Source: Brachionus manjavacas (Eukaryota; Rotifera; Eurotatoria; Ploima; Brachionidae). Taken from it: a DNA stretch of 64,000 nt. Shown one piece after another: positions 21,366 to 33,890 of this stretch. Under the pieces are notes generated by a model. That model worked only from the letters and a program-made list of their open reading frames with translations. It made no database searches and was not told where the DNA came from. Position 1 is the stretch's first letter. The number at the start of each line of letters is the position of its first letter. Made by a program: the position numbers and the translations under genes. The stretch spans positions 434,001 to 498,000 of the forward strand of contig JAHQIY010000027.1 of NCBI GenBank assembly GCA_019054805.1, read 5' to 3'.

Positions 21366-21619
21366 ACATTTAAGGTAAATGTGAATGACCAATTGAGCGA
21401 CGAATAACTGCAGGTGTTCCTCAAGGCTCAGTAATTAGTCCTCTTTTATTTAGTATATATATTAATGACATACCAAAAAGAAACAAAACAAATAATGAAT
21501 ACTCTTGGCTTTTCGCAGATGATCTAGTTACATTCTTCATTTATAACAAAAAAGGGAACCTAGAAAATAAGATTAATAAATACACCAACGAACTAGAACA
21601 ATGGCTTATTAAATGGAAA

Positions 21620-22237
21620 ATGAAGATATCAGTTGAAAAGTCGTGTTCAGTAGTTTTTTCCAGGTACAAAAAAGAGAGTGATAATCTAAACTTAAAAATT
21701 TATGGAAACAGAATACTGAGCCGAAAAGAAATCAAGTTTCTTGGTATAAAATTTGATTCTAAATTAAATTTTAATATATTAGTAGACGAAATTAAAGAAC
21801 GCTGCAACAAAAGGCTAAATATTATTAAGATATTGTCAAACAAAAAATGGGGTCTCAATCAAAACACACTAGGAAATTTATATAAATCTTTAGTCGGATC
21901 GATTTTAGACTATTCTTTTCCTCGCTTAAATTCATTTTCAGAAAATAATATCAAAAAACTACAAGCAATTCAGAATACAGCAGTAAGGTTCATCCTTAAG
22001 TTAAAATATTATGCACCAAGAGGTTTCAAACTTAAATTACTAACAGTCTCAAATCGACTTCTTGAGTTGAGTGAGAGATATGTTGGGACAGGACTGAGTC
22101 ATTCTATTCCATTGATTGTAAGACTGGTGAAAGAATACAAAGAAGGTTTCGAATCAAGAAAAATTGAATACCCAACTCCATTGTGTAATTGCTACCTTAC
22201 AATTTCCTCTTTTTTTTATGAAGCTTCAACTATCTAA
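21620..22237 (+). pseudogene. Family A RT thumb and C-terminal frame
   Basis: 205 codons, from KISVEKSCSVVFSRYKKES to [18 protein letters not shown]. Intact as a frame but lacking the catalytic core, which lies in other frames upstream. Confidence 0.75.
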
Positions 22238-22389
22238 ACATCAGTCACATGTATCTACCTATTTCAATAAATATATTTAAACTTTCTTTACATTTCATTT
22301 TAGCTTATTTACTTTATTTTAATTTTATTTTTTTGTTATAATCTATTCTGAAGGAGCTCTTGCTCGGTACAGAAAATAAATGTCGTTTA

Positions 22390-24950
22390 AGTCCAACTTT
22401 ATTTTTTATTTTTATCTAATTGAATTAAGAATTTAGCCGAAAAAAAATGTTTCATAATATCTATCCTATCCCATTCTATTACAATTCAAACCCAAATAAA
22501 CAATAAGAACTTTTAAGAGTTAAGAAAAATTTTTCACAATTTGATTTCAACAAGATAAAGATCAAATGAAATAATTTCTCTGCTCCGTTTGAATATCTTT
22601 TCTTCTAAGTCTATCGTTGATGTCTTTTGTTTATTTTAAATTAGGGATATTGTCCGTTAAGTCTATTAACTAAGCCTTTTTGAACCTGGACATTTTTTAA
22701 TTTGAGAGACCTTGTTTGCTCCTTAGTTTGTGTGTTCGCTGTTGTTGGGGAGCTATGTCTCCATTCAGAGACACTCACATATCAGTATAAAAATAGGAAA
22801 ATTTATTTGATTAATTTGTAAAACTGGAGAAAAAATAGACTTTGAGATCTCGGAACTTCGAGTCATCAAGATACTTGGACCTTACTTGAGACTTTTGACT
22901 TTCAAACAACTCTATATAATAAAGTTTTTTTTTATTTTAAGTTAGCATCTTACTTACTCATCATTTAAACCCATTCAGTAAATTTAAGAAAGCAGATAGA
23001 CAGGCTCTTTTTAACTTTAACCCTCATGCTTAAGTTAATCAACTTTCCAGTGGTATCTACAAAGATATATCACAACATCTATCCTCTTTAGAAAATTCCA
23101 TGCATTATTCGAAACGCTAACTAAGCCTATTAATACTATAAAACTTTCCAAATTAATGTTCAGATCGATTCTCACTTAAGCATGCATGCTTCTTTGTGAT
23201 TTTGGCCTGAAATGTCAGAAGCATGTCTTAAGTATAAGAATGCACTCAAGCCACGCTGGTCATGGACAATTATGGATTAGAAGCGCTTGTTGTATGACAA
23301 GTTGAAAAAAATTTTTTTTTGATTTTTCTGTTTTCGAATTTTTAAAAAAAATTCAAAAATAAAAATTTTTTTTGAATTTTTTTTTCAAATGAAAATTTTG
23401 AAACTTGGGATATTTAATGTAAATTTTTGAACAAATTTACGATTACTTTTTAAAGTTCACTTTTAATGATAGAAAGTCCTGGAGTATTTGACGATATTAC
23501 CCTCGACCCGGTCAGTTTGAATCGGTATCCTCTCGGAGCGGAGTTGAGAATTACATGTGTCTCTGTATATGGTGTCTGAAAAAACTATACAAACAATATA
23601 AATAAACTAGTTGAAAATGAAATTATTTTAATGGTAAAAATGGAAATTATGCAAATTTTTTTTTGTCATCGCCGAATCTGGCGTAATTTTTTTGAAATAA
23701 AAAAGAATTTTAAAAAACTGATCATCCGATTTTTTTGCATATTGTAAAAAAAATTTAAGGGTGTAAAAATTTACCTTGAATTAATTACTGTGCGGGAAGA
23801 TGAAGAACAATTGTGAAATTATGAGAATAGCAACTCTACGTGATAATATGCGTCATTGTACCATTTTAGCCCAAACCAAGAGTAGAAATAACGTCATTTT
23901 GATAAAATCTAGTACGTGGGTGCTTCATTAGGCGGAAATAAATATTCTTTTAGATTAGCATAAATTAGGCAGATTTTTTAAGCTGTGTAATAGTTGGCGT
24001 AAGAGACCAAATAATTTTTTTTCTAAAAGCCGGAAATTAAGTGTTCATAAATAATAAAATTGAGCATTTTTTCCTCTCTAATTATTTTAGTAAATCAAAA
24101 AATTTTTTTAAAAATTCAACTCAAAAATTGACAGATTTATTTTTAGGGACTAAGAAAAAATTTTAAAATAAAATTTAAATTAAATTAATTGTGCAATTCC
24201 CTTATGATACTGTAATTAGATTAATTTAGTTCATTTTTACAATTGTTTGATGTATTTTTAAGAAATTTTATTTTAGGCAAAAATTTTGGCTAAATTTTTT
24301 CATGATGATAATGTTTAAATAAATATTAATTTTAAATTTCCAAGAATAATTATCTCATTTTTTATTTGAAAAGCGTATATTGCTAAATTAAAAATTATAA
24401 AGAATTATCTAAAAAAATGAACATTATGTCTAAAATAATAATATTATAAACACTTAAACCATTTATTTCCTTTAAAAAAAGACAATTTTGAAGCTAATTT
24501 TTATCAATAACAAAAAGAAAAAATATTTATTATTATTTACTCAAAAAACTCCATAAAGAGATGAACAATCAGTGTTGGACCGAGTCGTAAAGTCGACAAT
24601 CAAGCCAAATGACTTGACTTGTAATTTAATTAAAAAAAAAAATTTAAAGTTTATTTTTGAAAATATGTCAGAAAATCAAAATTAATTAAAAAAAAAAGAT
24701 TCTGTTCACAAAAGTTTAGTAAGTTAGGCTGACTCTCAAAATGCTCTCTTCAATGTAAAAATTCTAAATTATTAAAAAAATTTAAAGTTGATAAATAATG
24801 CCAAAAAAAAGACAAAAAGTTTGCATTATTTTTTTATTCTTAGCTCAGTACTATCAATTCATTAAGAATAAAATAATTAGATAAAAAATTAAATTTTTCA
24901 CGAATTGATACTTAGAATTTACAGAGATCTACCGAGTGAAATAAACTTCC
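22390..24950. other. AT-rich non-coding stretch with scattered repeats
   Basis: No gene seen. 23020-23085 is a degenerate copy of a dispersed repeat also found at 39570-39655 and 41510-41608 (CTCATG.TTAAGTT.AT.AA, GACAAAGATGTC, TATATCACA). 24570-24620 starts CAGTGTTGGACC, like a hAT MITE end, but no partner was found. Confidence 0.5.
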
Positions 24951-24954
24951 ACTT

Positions 24955-26515
24955 TAATTTTAAATTTATACAAATGCTCGAAATAAACATGTTGGGGCAA
25001 TAGCTATTTTAGTAAAAAAAGGAATTGAATTTAAACAAGATTTTTCATTTTGTTTAAGATTTGAACTAGTTTTCTGCAGAACTTCTTTGTATCAAGATAA
25101 GCTTAAAAAATAAAAATATATTTTGTTTTTAGTCTCTAAAATCCATCAAATATAAAACCATCAAAAACTCTCTTTCGAACTTTTCATTGATATTTCAAAG
25201 AAATGTGGAAAATTTGCAATAGGAGGTGATGTGAATCACAGACTAAAAGTTTAGGTTGTTCTAGAAAATTATTAACAAGCTCAACCTCTCAGTAATTAGT
25301 GATAAAAAACCAACATATAATAAATTTGTAACAGAATATTATGAAGTCCTATATATTTTTTAATACCATCCTCTTTCTCAGATAGAGTTGTTGACTTAAA
25401 AGTTCTGATAGATGATGATATGTTCAGTGATCATTTTCCTATTCAAGCGTATATATCTATTGAGCATTTAAAAAAGCAAATTGGGGACTATCAAGATTTA
25501 CTCAAGTGTTCATGTCAGTATAATAGTTATACGGAAAAAATTGACGAGCTAAATGAACAAATCTTAAAAAAAATCATTCATGCTGCTCAAAAAGTACACC
25601 CCTCCACTTTCAAAATTTTTTTAAATCATGCTTACCAAAAAATATTGTAACATTAATTAAGAAACGAATAAAAAGTGAGAACACTTTTCCAGAAATCTAG
25701 ATGTTCTTCTTTAAAGGTTGATTTTAATAAGCTAACATCCAAGCTTCGTCTCAGTCTAAAAGAATTTTGGAACCAAAACTGGCTCGAGTTCAAAAAAAAA
25801 CAGGAAAAAATCCACTGTCAAGTAGGCCTCTTTACAGTGGATTTTGGTGTGAAAAACATATTTCACGAATATATATTATGGGTGATCAAAAACTAGCAAA
25901 AACAAGTAGAGAGCGTGATTTAGGGATTATCATAACCAGTGATCTAAAACCAGGAGAACAATGTAAGAGAGCGGCAGCGAGAGCTTCGATGGTAGCATCC
26001 ACATTCACCTACTTTTCTGTTGATCTTGTGAATATCCTCTTTAAGTCATTAGTCAGACCTCATTCGGCTTGGAATCCTTATTGATCCATTGACATAGAAA
26101 TACGTGAGCCTGTTCAGAGAAAAATCTCTAAACTTATTCCTGAACTCAAGTCCAAACCATATGCAGTTAGAAAAGAAGCTCTACTGGATAATTATTGTAG
26201 AAAGACGCCAGCGTGGCGATCTAATTCAGCTACATAAAATTCAACATGGCCATGATGAAGTTGATTTAATACATGGGAACCAATTACTACCTTCAAACGG
26301 TCTAGATAGTCCAGCAGGTCGTACGAGAAAGGGTCAGTTAGCTATTGAGCGACAGATCAATAGAAATTTTACAGTTCTATAAAACTTCTTTACAAACAGG
26401 ACAGCTGTTAATTGGAACACAAAAGACAAGTAAGCCTCTTTGGAGGAAAATAAATAAGTTCAGATCAGAGTAATCTTCAAGACGAATTCCATCACTTTTT
26501 AAAGGGCAGTGTTAT
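24955..26515 (+). mobile_element. Diverged family A LINE copy, endonuclease part, interrupted by a CR1-like insertion
   Basis: 24955-25833 reads NARNKHVGAIAILVKKGIEF, FAIGGDVNHR and DMFSDHFPIQA (AP-endonuclease motifs), then LKEFWNQNWLEF. After the insertion at 25834-26426 it resumes with SKPLWRKINKFR (26427-26515). It has many stops, so it is older than the other copies. Confidence 0.78.
25834..26426 (+). mobile_element. CR1-like LINE fragment inserted in the family A copy
   Basis: Translations in two frames give 'YIMGDQKLAKTSRERDLGI', 'LVNILFKSLVRPHSAWNPY', 'VQRKISKLIPELKSKPYAV', 'RRQRGDLIQLHKIQHG' and FFTNRTAVNWN, the standard C-terminal blocks of CR1-like LINEs. It is flanked by a 15-bp direct repeat, CAAGTAGGCCTCTTT (25819-25833) and CAAGTAAGCCTCTTT (26427-26441), with one mismatch, the target-site duplication. 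Confidence 0.82.
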
Positions 26516-26532
26516 TATCTTAAATAAAAATA

Positions 26533-27141
26533 CTTTTTTCCTAAATAGATATAATTTTTTTATATAAAAAAAATTACTTAATATAAACAATTTAATTCTA
26601 TTTTAAATAAAATAATTTTTTTCTCAAACAACTTTTGACTCTCCTAAATAAAATAATTTTCTCTATAAATAAAAAAAAACTTTTACAAACAGTTTCGTTT
26701 TTTTCTAAATAAAAATAATTTGAAAATAAATAAATTATTAAAATTAAGCTTAAAAATGGAATATGACGATTCATCAAATTCATCTGCCGAGGTATTGTAC
26801 TTGCATATATTTCTTGGAGTTTGGAATTTGTAAGCATTACATAGCGTTTTGCAAGTTGACCAATAAAGAATTTGATGAAGGTGATCGTGAATTTGTACAG
26901 TTAAAGAAAAGAGGAAGACCACCAAAATCAAATAATGGTCCTTTAAAAAAGAGCTAAATATATTTTGCAAAAAACAAAATTATTTAAAAGAGTATTTTTT
27001 ATTTAGTCAAAAATCTTTTTCCTATACTAGGAAATAAAGCATATTTAGGCAGGAACTTTTTTATTTATTTAAAAATATTTTTATTCAAATCTAATAATAA
27101 ACTATTTAAAAAAAAAAACTATTTCTATTTAGGAAAAAATA
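26533..27141. mobile_element. TIR element retaining a MULE-type SWIM/AT-hook tail
   Basis: The inverted ends are TTTTTTCCTAAATAGATATA (26533) and its counterpart TTTCTATTTAGGAAAAAATA (27122-27141). Inside, repeated AAATAAAATAATTT motifs point inward from both ends. The only coding text is the tail exon at 26763-26957. Confidence 0.6.
26763..26957 (+). pseudogene. MULE C-terminal SWIM zinc finger with AT-hook tail
   Basis: Reads YCTCIYFLEFGICKHYIAFC, the CxC...CxH SWIM signature common at the end of MULE transposases, then KKRGRPPKSN, an AT-hook. The transposase core is missing from the element. Confidence 0.65.
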
Positions 27142-27159
27142 ATTTATATTTAGTTTAAT

Positions 27160-28330
27160 TGTTATCTCTTTTTAAAGATGCTAAAGAATTTAATACAGAT
27201 ATAGATAAAGGAATAATCTTTGGGTCCATAAATTTAATTGTATGGAAAGACAAAATTAAGGAACCTATTCAAATAATATCCCTAAAAAGTTAAAAAGTTA
27301 TATGAGCCAAGAAACTCAAATGGTCATATTCACTGTTTCTGGAAATCACATCTTATAAGAAAATCTTTTTAAATATTGTAAGAATATCTTTTAACAGATA
27401 AAAAACCTGTAAGATAAATTGTGTGGTGAATTTTTAGGAATTTTAAATGACTTATAAAATTTTTTTAAAAAATTGTTAGAAAGCTTTCGAAATGTTGACA
27501 CACGTTTTTAATTAATACCAGAGTTGTTTGAAAGTCTCAAAATTAAGTCCAAATTCAGAATTTTTTCTTTAATTTTTTCTTGTCCAACACTTGCTTGGCC
27601 TCAATAATATCTACCTTGAAAGGCAGAAATTTTATTTATCCTTGATCCTGACTGATGTACATCTGATGCTATTTATTTGACTCAGTTTAATTTAAGAAAT
27701 AAAAAAAAATCAAAATAAAAAATTTTAGAAATCATAAAAAAAATTGTAAATCTGTAAATTTGATATTATTTTCATTAGTTTTTTAACTTAATTAGTTTTA
27801 AAATTGCATGTTAACTTAGAAATGAAAACTATAATTTTTACAATTGTAACGATGACAGAATTTTGTCATTTAAATAAGATAAATTTACAAAATGCGAAAA
27901 AAATTCTGATTTGAATAGATCATAGAAATAAAGAAATTCCAAAATATTGATATTTTTTTATCATTTATATTTTACTGTTAATAAAAATTAATCTTTATTT
28001 GGTTGAATTTAGTGAAACATATTTTGTTTCATGTTGTTTCATCATCAAATTTCAATTTTGTCAAATTTAATTAATGAAAAAGAAGTTTATTTTTGTAATT
28101 TTGTGAAGGTTAGTATGAAATTTCACAATGCACAAAACAAAGACAACAATTAGAAAAAAATCGTAATCGTATTAAGTTTTTATGTAAAAACTATGATTTA
28201 AACAAAATATTAGATTTTATTGATAATATCTTATCTAATATTAGATATTTTTTTCCTTTGATTTTATTGACAATTATTAAATTTACACTTATTTGAATAA
28301 ACTATTTTATATTTTACTCAATCACTTACT
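27160..28330. other. AT-rich non-coding stretch
   Basis: No gene recognised on either strand. AT-rich with many short runs. Confidence 0.5.
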
Positions 28331-28856
28331 TTTGTCTCATAAAAAATAACTCAATTCTAACTTAATTCATTTTATTATAGCATTTATTTTTCATATTTTT
28401 GTAGGCTATAGCCTTAGCTAGTTATAACTAGCTTATTATTAGCCATTTGAATAATAGAAGTTGTGAAGTTTACAATCTTTTATTTTTGATCAAAATACTA
28501 GTATTTTGCCATAAACACTTCCACATCAACCAAAAACCACTCCAAAATCTTCTTTTAGGATTTGCTTATAAAAATATACTTAATTATTATATCTCCAAGC
28601 CCCCAAGTAATTAATAAAATATAAATAATAACTAGGGAATAATAACTAAGAAGTGTAATGTTAGCTATGAACTAACTAGTTCATTAAGCCGCTAACAAGT
28701 TGTGATTAGGTTAATTTAAATAGTTGAAACGGTTATTTTCACACCGTAACATATATTTTATATCTTTTATTTTATTTTTAATTTATTTTTTGTGTATGAA
28801 CTAAGAATGTATGGCTGAAAAGAAGGACATTCTAAACTGCAAGGGTATAACCCCAA
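28331..28856 (-). repeat. Dispersed repeat, copy 1 (split)
   Basis: 28331-28391 (TTTGTCTCATAAAAAATAAC... TATAGCATTTATTTT) and 28808-28856 (GGCTGAAAAGAAGGAC... GGGTATAACCC) match, in inverted orientation, adjacent blocks at 36690-36812. In this copy about 415 bp separates them, so it carries an insertion or the other carries a deletion. Confidence 0.65.
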
Positions 28857-28964
28857 CTTTATTTGTAATAATAAAAAGATTTTAAAAATTTTTTGAATTT
28901 TTTTTTCTGAGAATTCCTCTTGTACAAATCTGTAGGCCGCAAGTAACGGTCTATTGTAAATTGT

Positions 28965-29617
28965 TTTTAAATGATTTTAATGTCAAAAATTTTAATGCCA
29001 AAATATTTTAATGTTAAAATATTTTAATGTCAAAAATGAAATAAGAATTTAAATGTCAAAAATGAAAAAAGAATTTAATGTTAAAATTTTCTGATGTTAA
29101 AAGCTATAGTCAATAAAGATAATTAAAAATTTGTATTTTTTGTAGATTTTATTAAAAAAATTAATTAAGCAAGGACAAAAATAAAAAAAAAACAAGAATT
29201 AATTAATTAAATTATTGATCGCCATGTTTTTAGTAAATTTTGGACTACTAAATATTTTAAAGGGTAAAAATTTAATTTTTATCAAACGAATGCTGATTTC
29301 AAAACAATTTCGGACTTCTATTAATTCAAAGCTTTTTTTTAATCCGAAAGGAAGCGATCAATTAGTCTTTTTTAATTAGGCAAAATAAAATAGAATAGCA
29401 TCATTTTTTAACATTAGATTATTAATTAAGATTTAGCAATACTTTACTTATTTAAGATTTAACAATAATTTTCTTATTTAGCAAATAACATTTAATTTTT
29501 AACGTTAGATTCCTTAATTAAGATTTTACATTAAACTCACTGACATTAATTTTTTGACATTAAAATATTTTAACATTATTTTACATATTCGATATGTTAT
29601 AAATATTTTAACATATC
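28965..29617. mobile_element. Non-autonomous element with inverted arrays of TTTAATGTCAAA
   Basis: The left end (28975-29110) repeats TTTTAATGTCAAAA many times. The right end (29520-29600) carries the complement (TTTTGACATTAAAATATTTT). The interior has no coding text. The motif is shared with the array beside the MULE at 5540-5770. Confidence 0.5.
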
Positions 29618-29902
29618 GAATACCCGACTCCATTGTGTAATTGCTACCTTACAATTTCCTCGTTTTTTCCTGAAACCTAAACTATGTAAACCTGAATGAC
29701 CTAAAACTCTCTTTATCATATATCTATTTTTTATTCCAGGTTATTAACTCTTACAAACTTTTTTTTTTTTATTTTCCTTATTTTTTGATTTTATTTTACT
29801 TAACTTTTTTTAATTTTTAATTTTACTTAACTTAATTTTTTATTTTTTATTTTTATTCTGAAGGAGCTTTAGCTCGGTACAGTTAACAAATAAATAAATA
29901 AT
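29618..29902 (+). mobile_element. Family A LINE 3' end
   Basis: Begins in the last codons (CCGACTCCATTGTGTAATTG) and ends at GAGC-TTTA-GCTC plus (AAAT) tail. Confidence 0.85.
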
Positions 29903-29927
29903 AATTTACAGTAAATCCAAGTAACTA

Positions 29928-30456
29928 CAGTAGAAGCTCTCAAAATGAACATCCTCAAATGTGAACGTTCGGTATGTGAACATGAAAAATTTAGAAAAAA
30001 GTGAACAAAAAACTCGAAAAAAAAATTTATTTACAGTTAAATTCAAAATTTTTTTTAATATCTTCATAATATACATGACTTTTAAATTTATAATACATAT
30101 TTTATTTAATTATTAAAATAATCTTCGATATTCGATTGTTTAACATTGGCCACATCAACTAAATTGCTCTCGAAAGTCATAAATTCTTTACATAAACTAG
30201 GGTGATTATTAGTTAAATAAGATCTTATTTCTCCAATCATACGATAAATTTCACTAATTTTGACTTCTTTTTTTGTTTGTGCGGAATACATGGTCTTATT
30301 TTTGTTTTTATTTTTGTTTTACACAAACTTAACATTTATTAATCTCACAAAAGTGAACAGTTCACTTTTGAGAGAGCATCCTCAAATGTAAACAGCCCTA
30401 TGAATGAACAAAAATCCCTTGCGACGGCGAGTGTTCACTTTTGAGGGATTCTACTG
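29928..30456. mobile_element. pogo/Tc1-type element remnant with TA duplications
   Basis: The TIRs are CAGTAGAAGCTCTCAAAATG at 29928 and, complemented, CAGTAGAATCCCTCAAAAGT ending at 30456. TA flanks both ends (29926-29927, 30457-30458). Internal copies of AGTGAACA and CCTCAAATGT.AAC repeat near both ends. The interior holds the transposase C-terminus on the minus strand (30106-30291). Confidence 0.78.
30106..30291 (-). pseudogene. pogo-type transposase C-terminus
   Basis: 61 codons starting MYSAQTKKEVKISEIYRMIG and ending VKQSNIEDYFNN. The final K/RQ.xIxDYF signature is typical of pogo/Tigger/Jerky transposase ends. The DDE core is deleted. Confidence 0.55.
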
Positions 30457-30469
30457 TACTGATCGTTGT

Positions 30470-31129
30470 CTTTTAATACTTGGACATACTCTAGCTCCAG
30501 CAGTGAACCTTGATCCTGGTAAATTATATTTGATAAAAAAGAAATCAGAGGCGAATGTGAAACAAATTTTTTTTCAAAGAACTGTGTTTATCTGTAGAAA
30601 AATTCGAAGAATTTAATCCTTATCTCTATGAATTTTTGACAAGGATAAAATTTTGGCAGTTGATTAATTTAGATTAATTCTCTTTTATTTCTTAGGTAAA
30701 TAAGTCAAATTTGAACTGAGTGAAAAATTAGCTTTTAGATCAAGCATAATTTAAACGCTAATATTATGCCAATAAACAACAAAATTTTATTTCTCCCCAA
30801 AGAGATTTTAGAGTTTATTTTGGCGAACAAACAGAGATAAATCAACAAATTCATGCCTAGTAACACGCACAAACAAACAATGCTATTTGTATAAATTAGA
30901 TATAACAAAGCACTCGCTGAATTCCAGGTCTTCTAAGCAGCGTAAATTAACTTTGGATATAAATCAAATTTTTAAGAAGATAAATGATGAATTTTGTTCA
31001 GTATTGCTTAAAACCACAGACTCGTTTTGTTAACAAAGCAGCTAGTTTAGCGAAAGATTAAATAACATTTAAAATAGACATTATTTATTCCTGAGTGAGC
31101 TGCTAAAAAATTAATAAGACTCACTTTCT
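30470..31129. other. AT-rich stretch, no gene
   Basis: Short open stretches near 30404-30616 have no recognisable content. Confidence 0.45.
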
Positions 31130-31235
31130 AGGTCTTTCTTATATTTTTGTATTTATTTTTTTTTAATTTTTTGGAACTTTTAAATTTAGTTCTCCTTAAA
31201 GGAGGCTAAATCAAATAATAAATAAATAAATTATT
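31130..31235 (+). mobile_element. Family B-like LINE 3' end
   Basis: Hairpin CTCC-TTAAA-GGAG at about 31188-31201 followed by (AAAT)n. No coding part identified. Confidence 0.6.
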
Positions 31236-31239
31236 TTAT

Positions 31240-32290
31240 TTAATTTATTTGTTAAAAGCTGGCTTCTAAAATAGAAAAAAAAGATTATAAATTAATAAAA
31301 ATTAATTATAGAATTAAGATGGATAGATCAAACCTCTCAGTTACGAGGACCTTTTACTCCTTTTTATTTCTATTTCTAATTAAAAAATTTACTTTTTTTT
31401 AATCACAGATAAACAAACAAATGATAAATAATTACTATGTAATAAATAATCAAACTTGATTCAGAAGCAAAATAAATCATTTTAAAAAAAATCATCGTTA
31501 CCAAAAATCAGCAAGAGGTGGCGCTGTCTTAGAAAATAATAAAAAAAAAATTTCTAAAATTATTTTTTCTTTTTTTAAATCTAAATAAGTCTAAAGAGTC
31601 AATTTTATACCATAATCACTTCAGAACACTATTGAACTTGAGAAGCATGGCATTGTGACCGTTTTTCCTTTTGAATATTGTGCTGAGTTGTTTTTCTTGT
31701 AAGATTCAAATTCTAAAATGTTAATGGTTTTATGTCATCAAGTCTCAATTTTTATCTAAGACTATCGATGATGCTGCAACAATGTTTTCTTTAGGAAATG
31801 GACAGCCTGTAAAAACGGGAATCACACTCATTGACGAATGCATCATTCAGGCATTAATCATTTAAAGAGGGATTACTATAAGAAAAAAAATCAATTAGCA
31901 AGATTATTCCTTTGAATAAAAGCAGTTTTATTTTAGCAAAATTAAAATTTAATTTAGTTTTCTAAATCAAGAAAAAAAATTAATATTTCAATTAAATGGA
32001 TAATTCTTATACAAAATCAACACTTTAACACGAATTATATTCATTTAATAGACATTTTGTTTGTTCAGTTAACGCATAATGTTTACTTTTTTCTTCTTGT
32101 TTTAGCACCTAAACAAAGCTTTGCTAGCTTGTTGTTAATAGTTTATTTAATATTTCAAAAGAAATAAAGGCTTTGAGTAATGGAACTCCTTTCGCCTTTG
32201 GTATTTAAAATTTTAAAAAAGTGTCCATATAAAAAGTTGTGTTGAATTAATTAATTTAATAAAATGACATTAGAAGTTGAAAAAGAAAAC
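31240..32290. other. AT-rich stretch, no gene recognised
   Basis: One open piece near 31745-31862 (DDAATMFSLGNGQPVKTG) looks coding-like but is unidentified. Confidence 0.4.
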
Positions 32291-32880
32291 GGAAATGTTA
32301 CAGAAAAACAGTTGTCCATTGAAATAGCTCATTTGAGACTTTACAAAGAAGGGTTTTAAGTTCAGAACTTCTTGAGCTTTCAACAAAAACATCAATATAA
32401 TCCTGTATGAGTGAAGTAATGAGTGTGTTTTCACATATTAAACTTTTTTTTATGGATTTTTCGAGCAGAATTCTGAGTCTAGACTCAATTCTATCAACCT
32501 TTTGGTCCTTGAGAAGGCCAGAAAGTTGGATAGAAGGTGTTTCATAAGGTAAGTGATAGATTAATTTAAAACATGTATTTTGAATTACTTGCAGTTTTTG
32601 AATGTTTGTCTGGGAGACACGGGATAAGATGAAATAACTATAGTCTAACAAGTGCATTATAGACTCCAATTAAGGTTTTTTTATTTAACTTCCACGATCT
32701 GTGTGACAAAATTTTAATTTACGCGATCATGTCATCTAGAACGAATGAGTTCAACCTGGGAGTTGAAACAAAGACTTTGGTCAAATTCCAAGGAAGACTG
32801 GGGAGTCAGTGTAGGGTATTTGTTTTCCAAATAGTTTTAGACTTAACTTAATGTTTTTTGACGGATTACCAGAGTAAAAA
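32290..32880 (-). mobile_element. Family E LINE RT C-terminal fragment
   Basis: The frame 32298-32669 reads LLDYSYFIL, TNIQKLQVIQNTCFKLIYHL and PYETPS, the LINE thumb/C-terminus. Upstream text in another frame (PVFLGIRFDQSLCFNSQVEL, to about 32880) continues it. It differs from families A and B. Confidence 0.75.
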
Positions 32881-32924
32881 ATGTAGCTACTTTGCTAGCT
32901 TTACCATAGACATATTTATTATTT

Positions 32925-32995
32925 TATTTATTGATGAATTAACCTCCTGTAAGGAGAAGAAAAAGTAAAAAAATTATATAAAAATTACAACTTGT
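32925..32995 (-). mobile_element. Family B LINE 3' tail
   Basis: (AAAT) tail and hairpin CTCC-TTACA-GGAG, with a stem identical to other B copies and a different loop. Nothing further upstream is recognised. Confidence 0.65.
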
Positions 32996-33074
32996 AATTT
33001 GTATGTATGAGGCCTTGCTTCGGAACAACCTTGAGAGTTCATCTCTCTCTAAAATTAAATATCTCTCTCTTACA

Positions 33075-33890
33075 ATTTGTTAGTTTCGAAAAAGTAAAAA
33101 ATAACATGTAATTTATCAATTAATGTGTATGGTTTATTGACGATTTAAGTCCAGAATTTTTTTAATAACCACAAGTTACCTTTGTTAGCTAAAACTCTTT
33201 CATAATTTTTTCTCAAAATAATTATCATCATTTACATAAATTGTCCAGATTGTCTCAAGCTATAAATCAAAATTTATGTTTCACTTATTGTCTTCTAATG
33301 TCTTATAAAGAGAAAAAAAACACTCGATTTAAAATAAATCACCCTAGTCCCAATGGTTCCAATGTGAACCTTTCGAAAAATTTGTGTCATTTTAGAAGAT
33401 AAAATTTGTATTGTTAGACGCAAGATTAGATTGTGTTAAAAAAGATCAAGTTTTGTTGTACAAAAGATAATTCTCATTTTCATCTATTTGTTTGACATTA
33501 ATTAAAATTAAATTGAATATATATATATATATAATTCTAATATTAGTACCATCGTTGACGTATCTTCTAATCATTTGTTGTAACGTAAATTGATAATCTT
33601 TGTTTCGGTTCATTTTTTAATTTGATTGATGCAGTAACAAAAAAAATAAAATAAAATAAAATAATACGCTGAGATTACTGTCTATTGTTATAGATTATTG
33701 CATAAAATGCGTAAAAAATTGTGTTCGATATTTACTGTTTCATATTTTAAGACCGTGGGAAAATTTTTTTCTTAGAATTTTTTAAGTGTAAAAACTAACT
33801 TTTTTCACACTTGTGAATTTTAAATAGTAAGATTCACTATTTGTATTTTATTCACCTGTGTCTCGCACCGCTCGTTCCTCGCAAATAAAT
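33075..33890. repeat. Dispersed repeat, long form
   Basis: The left end TTAGTTTCGAAAAAGTAAAA and the right end CTCGTTCCTCGCAAAT match both ends of a 160-bp form at 48228-48390. The long form holds about 650 bp more in the middle, including an (AT)n run near 33517-33533. Confidence 0.5.

Larger units (their letters stand above)
20695..22382 (+). mobile_element. Family A LINE, 5'-truncated
   Basis: Runs from the endonuclease/RT linker region to the 3' end (GAGC-TCTT-GCTC near 22351). Fragmentary frames include 'NEAASGPGQIHNLMLKNL', GVPQGSVISPLLFSIYINDI, FADD (about 21518) and a long thumb frame at 21620-22237. The AVRFILKLKYYAPRGFKLKLLT text shows the same short internal deletion as the copy at 53690-54287, which makes the two a subfamily. 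Confidence 0.85.

Noticed and set aside
24570..27597. CAGTGTTGGAC and GTCCAACACTTG as ends of one 3-kb hAT element
   Set aside because: The right end has a mismatch at the terminus and the flanking 8-mers (TGAACAAT and CTTGGCCT region) do not match.
27529..27597. CAGAGTTG...CAACACTTG as a 69-bp MITE
   Set aside because: Ends match poorly and no 8-bp duplication is present.
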